NCBI RefSeq assembly: GCF_002155685.1
Contig: NZ_MUYK01000020.1
Span: 1-39,762, forward strand
DNA: 39,762 nt
Origin: Erythrobacter colymbi
GTDB lineage: Bacteria > Pseudomonadota > Alphaproteobacteria > Sphingomonadales > Sphingomonadaceae
Reading direction: 5' to 3'
Positions within the stretch are counted from its first letter, which is position 1, and each line of letters begins with the position of its first letter. The notes beneath the pieces are model-generated. The model saw only the letters and a program-made list of their open reading frames with translations. It ran no database searches and was not told where the DNA came from. Below are positions 33,501 through 39,762 of the stretch, one piece after another. Made by a program: the position numbers and the translations under genes.

Positions 33501-33766
33501 TCGCTGGAGAACACCTTGTTGCGCAGGCGCGAGCCGGTAACGCGGATCTCGCTTGCATCCTGCGGATTTTCCTCGTCCGCTGGAGTATCGGCTGGCTTGG
33601 ACATGCTGACCGGCGGCTCGGGCTCCTTGTCTTGAGCCCATGCAGCCTCCGCCATGGTCAGCGGCGCGACCGCCGCGCCAACAAGCAGCAAGTGGCGCAG
33701 GCCTGTGCCGACACGATGGCAAGGCAGGTGCGCCGGCTGAGAGAGAATTTCAAGCGACGATTCCAT
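30521..33766 (-). CDS. TonB-dependent outer-membrane receptor
   Basis: The 1081-residue product has a signal peptide ending in AEAAWAQ, then a low-complexity linker and a region starting EIRVTGSRLRN that marks the plug. The plug contains NGVNNISLRGLGVERTLVLL, then NGKRLTPSG, and DVEILKDGASSVYGSDAIAG, all hallmarks of TonB-dependent receptors. The rest is a 22-strand barrel ending in Phe (VTMPF). After SDAIAGIVNN the usual NIVT-type strand is replaced by NLVVGPSNES, possibly a small local deletion. Start ATG 33766 (GGAGG about 12 bases upstream) was preferred to the longer frame. The divergent LysR gene is likely its regulator. The length suggests a large-substrate receptor (peptide, saccharide or siderophore), but the substrate is unknown. 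Confidence 0.9.
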   Translation of the reverse strand: MESSLEILSQPAHLPCHRVGTGLRHLLLVGAAVAPLTMAEAAWAQDKEPEPPVSMSKPADTPADEENPQDASEIRVTGSRLRNKVFSSEQPLAVINREVAELVGDATLEEIVRRSPLVTGSQQNDSQQSVVFIGGRANNGGNGVNNISLRGLGVERTLVLLNGKRLTPSGTRGGVSVPDLSIIPSVAIADVEILKDGASSVYGSDAIAGIVNNLVVGPSNESMLTAIGNLPGEGGAEFFQVAGRFSRTFSGGHINISAQYDRREPLRIGDRDYTDCRDPRLFDPQTGARLDITDANGNVVCTSFGSNNRFFLLRGGTGNFFNTSSINARFGGLYIPDPTGTIVGPGQAELRAILPEFARVGVQNLGLPPGASVTFGPNTGDFNAVAQSMALLPQTSQILQDSYALNPIERFSAFISGAIDVSDSVEFYGQALLSRTEQEVSSFRFLYEYLGGDHPSNTVAGRVRGATNGALNGSLGFNIHRPFFSKTKTDYAWFVAGMRGQFGDDVPLLGGWDFDVFANYGISDADYTTNFTRQDRLDAVTGFTNLGCDPSLINTSLLAAGQTAQSLCASIGGAIPWLSPRILRDGQLTPQEEAFLEGVETGNTRYQQAVLEGFTSGEVDLPGIKPDLSVALGFHLRYDEIDDVPGPNSQANNNHNFSNGQITRGDSTLTEVFGELGLPLIEDQPFFESLTINASGRYTKNNRVDDGGEFTYRVGTAWKPIDAILLRANYGTSYRSPALFELFQGGDQSFGAGDPCAELQNSARPANERQNLIQNCGLFGIGLDFQPTVNIRTLNRGNSSGTLRPETSTALNLGIVFQPDFADFAFAVDYFEIRVDDQIGRIGGQAVINRCLVNQAFASLEELNRNPFCALLGARDANRNLGEVINGSVNIAQQVSRGIDYTVRYSTDIGKWKLTLNGTATQILEDFLNEDRDILDPVNDDIDRTLLALRPRWTGEFNAALSRGGFTFAWATTYIGPSDQLDFLVTDPNSGFNPDGTIQLFNEYRFLGPVRPDTRVEAYFAHTASVRYRFGSGLNLIAGVANLFDQDPPQVGASVERVGTSASGPYDFRGRRFFARVTMPF

Positions 33767-33929
33767 GGCAGCGTCTACCTCCAGATAGCAACGGTGGACT
33801 GCGGCTGGCGGGCCACAGGTTCGTCCCTGCGACAGCTGGAGATCAATGCAGGCCGATGCATCGCGAGATGCGCCGGAGGTTTCTGCACGTCCCCGCATGC
33901 TTTGTTATGCGTTGGGAGTATGACCCCGG

Positions 33930-33944
33930 TTGATCATCAATCAA
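33930..33944 (+). promoter_or_regulatory. Possible LysR binding site
   Basis: TTGATCATCAATCAA has TTGAT and ATCAA arms and fits the T-N11-A pattern of LysR-type boxes. It lies 22 bases before the regulator start in the gap shared with the divergent receptor gene, where both control and autoregulation would be expected. Confidence 0.5.
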
Positions 33945-33966
33945 GCACATGTCATGCAGGCGATAG

Positions 33967-34887
33967 ATGAAAAATATTCAGCAATCAGAGATCACCGCCG
34001 CACTCCTCCAGACCTTTCTGGCAGTGTTCGAGGAAGGCTCGGTCGCGGCGGCAGCGGCCCGGCTTGACGAAAATCCCTCGACCCTCAGCCACCGCATCAG
34101 TCGGCTCGAAGACCTGCTGACCCAGCCCCTGTTCGTCCGTTCTGGTCGCGGGATCATCCCCACCTCCTTCGCCGAGGATCTGGTCGAGGATGCGCGGGCG
34201 GCTGTGGCCAAGATCCAGGCCATTGCCGAGCGGCGGCTTTACGCTTCGGACGATATCGACACCGAGTTCTCGATCGCAACCACCGACATCGAACGTTCGG
34301 TCCTGCTGCTGGATGCCTTCAACGTCATTCGCGAGCGCAGCCCCAAGCTGCGGGTTCGCTACCTTTGGGAGAATTACGCAGACATCACCGCGCTGCGACG
34401 AATGGGCGTGGACTTCATCGTCTCGCCGATCATCACCGATGTCGACCCCGACATTCGCAGCCACCTGCTGTTTCGTGATCAATCGGTCTGCTACTATGAC
34501 GCCCGCATGCGAGGGCCGCCGGATACGCTCGAGAAGTATCTGGCGTCCCAGCATGTGCGGGTGATCTTTTCCGAAAACGATATCAGCCTGACCGATGTGG
34601 CCCTCAGCCGGATCGGGGTGTCCCGCCAGATTGCCGTGACCATGCCCAGCGTGTCGGAACTGCCGAAGCTGATCCTGGGCACCGAACTGTCGGTGACAAT
34701 GCCCTCACGCCTTCAGGGGACATTGTTCCAGCAGCTCGCCAACTGTCCGACGCCGTTCCCCTTTCCGGTGATGAACTTCAATCTGTTCTGGCATGAAAGG
34801 TCGGATTCCTCGCCGCGCCACCGGTGGCTGCGCGAGGCGCTGTTCGAGATTGTCGCCAAGCGCCCCGACCTCAAGACGATAGGCTAG
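33967..34887 (+). CDS. LysR-family transcriptional regulator
   Basis: The 306-residue protein has the LysR winged helix at residues about 10-70 (LLQTFLAVFEEGSVAAAAAR, then LDENPSTLSHRISRLEDLLT and PLFVRSGRGIIPT) and a substrate-binding-like effector domain to the end. It is divergent to the TonB-dependent receptor gene, about 200 bases away, the usual arrangement for a regulator and its target. Its stop (TAG at 34885-34887) overlaps the stop of the convergent peptidase gene within CTAG. The effector is unknown. Ribosome site is weak (GCAGGCGATAG). Confidence 0.9.
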   Translation: MKNIQQSEITAALLQTFLAVFEEGSVAAAAARLDENPSTLSHRISRLEDLLTQPLFVRSGRGIIPTSFAEDLVEDARAAVAKIQAIAERRLYASDDIDTEFSIATTDIERSVLLLDAFNVIRERSPKLRVRYLWENYADITALRRMGVDFIVSPIITDVDPDIRSHLLFRDQSVCYYDARMRGPPDTLEKYLASQHVRVIFSENDISLTDVALSRIGVSRQIAVTMPSVSELPKLILGTELSVTMPSRLQGTLFQQLANCPTPFPFPVMNFNLFWHERSDSSPRHRWLREALFEIVAKRPDLKTIG

Positions 34888-37169
34888 AGCGCTTTCCGCT
34901 CCGGTCTGGACACATCGCCGCCGGGCGTGCCGAGCGGCGGAAGTGGGCGCGGCACCAGCGCAGGGACGGGCTCGCGAGAGATGGTTTCGGTGAGCTCGCG
35001 GACCGCTGCCTCAAGCTGTGCGTCCGAGCCGTTGAAGCTGGCGTGGGGCAGGTTCTCGACCACAAGGTCAGGATCAATCCCGCGGCCTTCGACAATCCAG
35101 CGCCCGTCGAGCGCATATTGCGGATTTTCCGCCACCCGCACCATCCCCCGGTCGGCGAGCGGATTGCGGTCGGACAGCCATACCCCGGCCCCCGCCGTGC
35201 GCGTGCCGATCAGCGGGGCGATGCCGAGCGCCTTGACCGCGGCAGCAAAGGTCTCCCCGTCGGAATAGGTGCGCTCGTCGATCAGAACCGCGATATGCCC
35301 GCGATAGGCGTTCTGCATGTTGGTCGTCACCAGCCCGCGCCCGTCCGGCTGCGCCCAGAAGGCCCAAGCCTTGCGCAGCAGCATGGCGACCAGAAAGCTG
35401 TCAATATTCCCCCCGCTGTTGCCGCGCACGTCGATGATCAGCCCGGGCTTGGAGAGCTGCGGGAAATAGTCGCGCGCAAACCCGGCAAGGTCGCCCGGCC
35501 CCATGGCGCGCACATGGAGATAGCCGATCTGCCCGCCCGACAGCCGCTCGGCCAGAGCGCGCTTGCGTTCAACGAAGTCGCGGTAATGCGCAGTATAGCG
35601 GCCTTCCAGTGTCATCGGTTCGACAATTGCGCTGATCCGGCGCCCGCCGCGCAGGAGATCGAGCCGTACCTGCTGGCCGGCCTTGGTGGCGAGCGCGGTC
35701 TGGAGATCGGCGAGGCTGGCAACCGCGCGGCCATCGACCAGGCGGATAACGTCGCCCACCTCGACATCCACACCCGGCCGCCGCAGCGGCGGGCGCAGCG
35801 CGACAAGATCAGCTTCGGTGCGCAGGATGTCGTCGATCCGCAGCCCCTCTGTCACCGGCGTCACCTGCGCGCCGAGGAAGGCCATTGCCGGGTTCTCGCG
35901 ATCGACCGGCAGATCGGCCCCGCGCACCTGAGAGTGCAGGATCCCGATCTGCGAGGCCATCTCGCCGAGCATGACATCCAGCTCCGACCGGCTGCCGATG
36001 CGGTTCAGGAACGGCTCGCGCGCAGCGCGCACCGCGGCCCAGTCCACCCCGCGCAAGGTCGGATCATACAGGAAGTCGCGGTGCAGGCGCCAGGCGTCAA
36101 TGAACATCTGCCGCCACTCGCTGCGCGGGTCGATGGTCAGCCGCCAGTCGTCCAGCCGCACCAGATTGGGCGCGAGCTTTTCGGGCTGCCTGGCACCGAG
36201 CGGAACCAGCGCCAGGCTGGGCTTGTCGGCGGGACCGCCGATCACCAGTCCAGTCTTGCGGTCGGCCGACAGGTCAAGGAACTGCGCGCCGGGCGCGAAG
36301 ACCTCTTCGCGCGGATCCCTGCGGTCGATCGCGATCGATACGATATTGTCCCCGCGCCGGGTGTAGAGAAAACCTTCGCTGGCCCGCAGCAGCTGTTCGA
36401 CCCCCGGCTTGACCGGCAGCTTGTAGAGCCGCTCGCCCAGTCCATCGAGGACGATGGTCGCCTTCTCGCCCCCGGCGTCCTTGCCCTTGCCCTTGTCCTT
36501 GTCCTTGGCCTTCGCCCCGGCGGCCGGTTCAGCGGCGGCCTCGCCGTCATCGCCGGCGTCCTTGGCGGAGCGGGTCAGTTCGTTCGCATCGACCAGCCGG
36601 AAATCGGCTTCGGGATCAAGCTGGAGGGCATAGATCTCGCCCCGGTCAGGGAAGGCCACGCCCATGTTGCGGTCGCCCCAGGGGGCGCCGGGCTGGGGCG
36701 CGAAATTGCGGTCCGAGATGAAGTAGAGCCATGCCCCGTCATGCGCGAAGGCAGGCGCATAGCTGTTATACTTGCCCGAAGTCGCCTGAACCCGGCGCCC
36801 TGTGGCAAGGTTCTGGATCATGATGTCGGAGGTGTTGCCCCCGTTGGTCAGCGCGGTTTCGGCATAGGCGATATGGCTGCCATCAGGCGCAAAGGCGAGA
36901 TCGAAGAAGGCATCATCATTGCCGCTTTCGTTGCGCGCCAGCAGCGTCACCCTTCCGGTGGCGACATCGATCTTCTGGAGCCGCGCCTGCTTGTCCCACA
37001 GCACGATGGTCTTGCTGTCGGGCGACAGGGCGAAGGACCAGATATGCGCATCATAGCCGCGGGTCACCGGTTCTGGCGCGCCGGTGCCATCGGCGGGCAT
37101 GGCGTAGATATCGCCGCGCTCGCCGGAATCGAGGATCATGAAGACCCGCTTGCCATCAGCCCCCTGCAC
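34884..37169 (-). CDS. Tricorn-like S41 peptidase, C-terminal part (frameshifted)
   Basis: This 761-residue frame is the second piece of one gene; it begins with a GTG only because of the frameshift. It contains beta-propeller repeats (YDAHIWSFALSPDSKTIVLW, FFDLAFAPDGSHIAYAETAL), a region with the PEKLAPNLVRLDDW linker and the tricorn core domain, a PDZ domain (VEVGDVIRLVDGRAVASLAD) and an S41 protease domain with GYLHVRAMGPGDLAGF, IIDVRGNSGGN and TYSDGETFAAAVKALG, where the Ser of SDGE is the likely nucleophile. This is the architecture of tricorn-type proteases, which digest peptides. It overlaps the upstream piece by 14 bases in another frame and the LysR gene by a shared CTAG. Confidence 0.8.
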   Translation of the reverse strand: MQGADGKRVFMILDSGERGDIYAMPADGTGAPEPVTRGYDAHIWSFALSPDSKTIVLWDKQARLQKIDVATGRVTLLARNESGNDDAFFDLAFAPDGSHIAYAETALTNGGNTSDIMIQNLATGRRVQATSGKYNSYAPAFAHDGAWLYFISDRNFAPQPGAPWGDRNMGVAFPDRGEIYALQLDPEADFRLVDANELTRSAKDAGDDGEAAAEPAAGAKAKDKDKGKGKDAGGEKATIVLDGLGERLYKLPVKPGVEQLLRASEGFLYTRRGDNIVSIAIDRRDPREEVFAPGAQFLDLSADRKTGLVIGGPADKPSLALVPLGARQPEKLAPNLVRLDDWRLTIDPRSEWRQMFIDAWRLHRDFLYDPTLRGVDWAAVRAAREPFLNRIGSRSELDVMLGEMASQIGILHSQVRGADLPVDRENPAMAFLGAQVTPVTEGLRIDDILRTEADLVALRPPLRRPGVDVEVGDVIRLVDGRAVASLADLQTALATKAGQQVRLDLLRGGRRISAIVEPMTLEGRYTAHYRDFVERKRALAERLSGGQIGYLHVRAMGPGDLAGFARDYFPQLSKPGLIIDVRGNSGGNIDSFLVAMLLRKAWAFWAQPDGRGLVTTNMQNAYRGHIAVLIDERTYSDGETFAAAVKALGIAPLIGTRTAGAGVWLSDRNPLADRGMVRVAENPQYALDGRWIVEGRGIDPDLVVENLPHASFNGSDAQLEAAVRELTETISREPVPALVPRPLPPLGTPGGDVSRPERKAL

Positions 37170-38223
37170 CGCCTGCCGCGCGCGCTGCGAGCGGCACCGA
37201 AAGCTCGATCCGGCGCAATTGCCCCGGCGCCGCCAGCGCCGCCCGGCCGCGCGCGGTCACGGCCACCATCTCGCCCGAGGGCGAAATCCGTGCCCCTTCA
37301 AGGTAGCGCAGGGGATTGTCGATGGCGCGCACCCGGGTCTGCTCGCGGTCGGTGACGAGATCGATGGCGAGCCGTGTGATCGCTCCCGTGGCGGGCGAGA
37401 AAACGTGCAGATCCGCCCCGTTCTGCAGGAAGATCTCGCCGCGGTCGATATTGGCCTGAAGCACCGGGAAGGGCAGCTCGCCCGAGACCTGGCGGACGTC
37501 GCTGCCATCCTCCGCCACCGACCATACCGCGTCCTTGCCGCTTTTGTCGGAGATGAAGAAGATGCGCCCGTCCCCTGCCATCGGCATGCGGATCGGCGCG
37601 CCGAAATCGGCAAGCAGCAGAACCGCCTCTTCCTGCGAGCCGCTTTGCCAGCGCCACAACTGGTCCATCGCGCCGCCGCGATAGAGCACGGCATTGTCGC
37701 GCCGACTGGCGAGGCCGCGGCGTGTGAAGAATAGTGTGCGCCCGTCCTCACCGAAGGTCGCATCTGCGGCACGCCAGAGCGGCAGAGGGATGCTCTCCCC
37801 GCCCGTGGCCGCCACGCTGTGCAGCACTTCGCCCTGCCCGCCTCCGGTGAGCGAGGAGGCAAACAGCACGCGTCCGTCAGGGGTCCAACCGATGGTGCGG
37901 ACATAGCCGCCTTCGAAGGTCAGCCGCCGCGGCGCCCCGCCGGCGAGCGGCATGACATAGACATCGCGGTCGCTGTCATAACTGGCGGTAAAGGCGATCA
38001 TCGTGCCATCGGGCGAGATTGCCGGTTCGCTCTCCTCGCCCGCGTGATTGGTCAGCCGGACCGCGCTGCCGCCGCTGCGCGCGGTGCGCCACAGGTCACC
38101 CTCGCTGGCAAAGACCAGCACATCGCCGCTGGCGACAGGGTGCTGGTAGAACCCTTCTTCGGCCGCCAGCGGAGCCGCGCAAAGGGCCAAAAGACAGGCA
38201 GCGGCCATCAACTTCGACTTCAT
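37156..38223 (-). CDS. Tricorn-like S41 peptidase, N-terminal part (frameshifted)
   Basis: The 355-residue frame begins at ATG 38223 (GGAAG five bases upstream) with a signal peptide (LLALCAAPLAAEE) and TolB/tricorn-like propeller repeats, each with the pattern x-S-P-D-G (ISPDGTMIAFTASYDSD, WTPDGRVLFASSLTGG, ISPSGEMVAVTARGRAAL). It ends early in ARAAGGAGG because of a one-base slip; in the next frame the sequence continues RARQAVQGADGKRV, which joins the second piece. The slip lies in or near the CG-repeat tract CCGCGCGCGC at 37176-37185. With both pieces joined the protein would have about 1110 residues, as expected for periplasmic tricorn-like enzymes. Either a true mutation or a sequencing error in the GC tract is possible. 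Confidence 0.75.
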   Translation of the reverse strand: MKSKLMAAACLLALCAAPLAAEEGFYQHPVASGDVLVFASEGDLWRTARSGGSAVRLTNHAGEESEPAISPDGTMIAFTASYDSDRDVYVMPLAGGAPRRLTFEGGYVRTIGWTPDGRVLFASSLTGGGQGEVLHSVAATGGESIPLPLWRAADATFGEDGRTLFFTRRGLASRRDNAVLYRGGAMDQLWRWQSGSQEEAVLLLADFGAPIRMPMAGDGRIFFISDKSGKDAVWSVAEDGSDVRQVSGELPFPVLQANIDRGEIFLQNGADLHVFSPATGAITRLAIDLVTDREQTRVRAIDNPLRYLEGARISPSGEMVAVTARGRAALAAPGQLRRIELSVPLAARAAGGAGG

Positions 38224-38691
38224 CACATCTTCCACTTGCGATCACGGGGTCCTGTCGCTCTGGTCAAGGCGGGACAATCTGACATTGCTGCGTGATAGGT
38301 CGCCCCTGCGCCCCTCTGCAAGCCCGCATGGTGCTGGTCCAATGGTGGCTCTGCCTCCGGCATTCGAGGCGTCGCATGCAAAAAAGCATGACGTGACGCT
38401 ATCCGTGTATCGTGCGAAATCCATTCGCTAGGCATTTTGGCAAGGCAATAACCATGTCAAATTTGGCTGAATCAGATGACTCAACATGTGCCGAGCCCTG
38501 CGAACATGTTGCCGTTTTCGGAAAATCGCGGATCGGAACCAAATGTCCGGCTTGGGGTCGGTTTGAGAATTTCCGCTTCTGGCGAAAATCCTGCTGAGGC
38601 TGCCGGTCCGCTTTGGCAAACATCCTCGATCAAGCAAATGGCCAGGGCCGGGCAGGGCGGCGACTTGCCGCCTCCTCAAAAGGCAGCGCAG
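38224..38691. other. Gene-free stretch between peptidase and monooxygenase remnant
   Basis: This 468-base gap holds the start-side region of the peptidase gene and a repeat copy at 38554-38655. Frames in it look like chance. No promoter was identified. Confidence 0.45.
38554..38655 (+). repeat. ~102-bp intergenic repeat, diverged copy
   Basis: Starts GGGGTCGGTTTGAGAATTTC and ends around CAAATGGCCAGGGCCGGGCA. The start is nearly the same as in the copy at 27982, the middle GGTCCGCTTTGG keeps the CCGCTTT core, and the length fits. Confidence 0.5.
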
Positions 38692-39480
38692 TCATGCCAC
38701 GCGCGCGGCATAATCGGGCATGGTGTGCATGGCGCGCAGTCTGGGTTCGGATAGGCCCATGGGTATGGCGCGGAGTGTCGCGCGCATCAGGTACTGCACC
38801 GGTCGCGGCCCGTGAACACCGAGCCGTCCCAGCGCCGATTCCCGCACAAACATCCGCACACGCTTGAGGCGCAGGCGCTCGTATAGGGCCGCCACCCGCG
38901 CAGGTGCGACCGCGGCGACGATCGCCTGAAGGGCAGCGGCATCCTCCAGCCCCTGACAGGCCCCCTGGCCAAGATTGGGCTCCATCGGCCCGATCGGGCA
39001 TCAAGGCAGTGACTGGCTGGGTGCGCATCAGAAACCAGTAGCGGCGGTTGTCTGGCAGCTCCAACACGCCGAACCGCTGGTGTCTGCCCCAATACTCCGC
39101 CGCGACCCCATCAAGCCCGAGCCCCGCGACCCGGCCCGACAGCGCCAGCACGCCGCCGTAGCCCGCATAGGAGGGCGGTGCGCCGGTGTTGCTCGGCGCG
39201 CGGATACCGCCTGCGTCGACCACCAGATCGCAGGCGAGCACCTCTCCGTTCGTCAGCGTCACACGCCCCGGGGCGACATCACCGACCTCGCAGCCGAGCC
39301 GCAGCTGACCCGGCCCCAATGCCACCAGCAGCGCATTCTGAAGCGCGGTTCGGGCGCCAGAAGCGCAGTGTCGGGGAGGGGGCGGGAGAGGATCGGCGCT
39401 CCGTCCTGCGTTGCCAACAGCATCCGCCGGATCGGCGCGGCCGCAGCAGTGACCGCGACCAGGATGCCGAGGGTTCTGAG
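38692..39480 (-). pseudogene. Decayed FAD-dependent monooxygenase
   Basis: Pieces of one aromatic-ring-hydroxylase-type flavoprotein appear in several minus-strand frames. Around 39480-39340 a short stretch (RRMLLATQDGAPILSRPLPD) resembles the N-terminal substrate part. From about 39350 to 39000 the middle is readable: ALLVALGPGQLRLGCEVGDV, GEVLACDLVVDAGGIRAP and FGVLELPDNRRYWFLMRT. From 38985 the C-terminal FAD motif follows in another frame: PNLGQGACQGLEDAAAL. The N-terminal GxGxxG dinucleotide-binding part is missing, the GDAAHPM motif has been lost and at least two frameshifts are needed. The gene is clearly inactive. Confidence 0.75.
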
Positions 39481-39615
39481 ACGTCAGGCCGGCGTCTAGT
39501 CGTCTCTCCAAATCAGACACTTGCACCCCTGAAGCATTGGCGAGACTTGATGCCTTGGCAGATTCCTGCGCCCCCTGTGCGATCGAGCCAAGCTGGCTCA
39601 AGAAGGAGGGCTTAA

Positions 39616-39762
39616 ATGGCAGAAAACGTCTCCATGATCGGATACACCCGCGTATCGAAAGCCGATGGCAGGCAGGACTTTCCGATGGCAGCACTCAATA
39701 GTTGGTCGTCCGTGAACAAAGCGATGTTTGTTTCGGTGCCGGGTATACCGGGCCCGTCAGCG
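39616..39762 (+). CDS. Serine recombinase N-terminus, cut by window end
   Basis: The frame starts at ATG 39616 with a strong AAGGAGG upstream and reads SMIGYTRVSKADG, the N-terminus of a resolvase/invertase with the catalytic Ser in RVSK. After about residue 20 the sequence no longer resembles the family well, so it may be damaged or diverged. The frame is open to the end of the window, and the rest cannot be judged. It adjoins the decayed monooxygenase and may belong to the element that disrupted it. Confidence 0.5.
   Translation, partial: MAENVSMIGYTRVSKADGRQDFPMAALNSWSSVNKAMFVSVPGIPGPSA

Noticed and set aside
34824..37355. Open frame of 843 codons on the plus strand
   Set aside because: It is antisense to the S41 peptidase, whose motifs are clear. 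Long antisense frames are common in GC-rich DNA, and the translated sequence has no family pattern and no convincing ribosome site.

Overview
The window looks like chromosome or large-plasmid DNA of a GC-rich alphaproteobacterium. The gene set (F-type conjugation genes, large TonB-dependent receptor, many small lipoproteins, IS5/IS427-type element) points to the Sphingomonadales, perhaps an Erythrobacteraceae or Sphingopyxis-like organism. The lineage is inference from gene content; no rRNA or other marker gene is present.

Layout. (1) 1-2220: group II intron whose 5' end is not resolved, with a reverse transcriptase/maturase and recognisable domains V and VI. (2) 2241-11305: downstream half of an F-type mating-pair-formation operon in the usual order trbC-traN-(winged-helix protein)-traF-traH-traG, tightly packed with TGATG and TAATG overlaps. 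TraG ends in a metallopeptidase domain resembling murein endopeptidases of the MepA/LAS type. (3) 11344-13162, minus strand: a small membrane protein and a subtilisin-like protease followed by a separate small I9-propeptide-like protein. (4) 13314-24632: accessory and envelope region with an outer-membrane beta-barrel, a DUF2939 protein, a deleted and an intact serine recombinase, a META-domain lipoprotein, two further lipoproteins, a stand-alone Pal, an 845-bp IS5-family element, an orphan KdpD/KdpE-like two-component pair and a PRC-barrel protein. (5) 24736-27688: compact operon of two MscS channels flanking a degenerate AAA-like protein. (6) 28209-38223: L-serine ammonia-lyase, a sulfotransferase, a large TonB-dependent receptor with a divergent LysR regulator, and a tricorn-like S41 peptidase split by a frameshift. 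(7) 38692-39762: decayed FAD monooxygenase and the start of another serine recombinase.

How the genes fit together. The tra genes should build the outer-membrane and pilus part of a type IV secretion channel, and the C-terminal TraG domain could cut peptidoglycan for it. The intron, IS, recombinases and pseudogenes mark the region as mobile and eroding. The LysR regulator probably controls the divergent receptor. 

The most notable non-gene signal is a degenerate intergenic repeat of about 103 bp. Seven copies were recognised, all in the same orientation, six of them 101-103 bp long, in gaps from 16.4 to 38.7 kb. The best candidates for undescribed biology are this repeat, the TraG-peptidase fusion, the subtilisin plus separate I9-like partner, and the MscS/degenerate-AAA/MscS operon.
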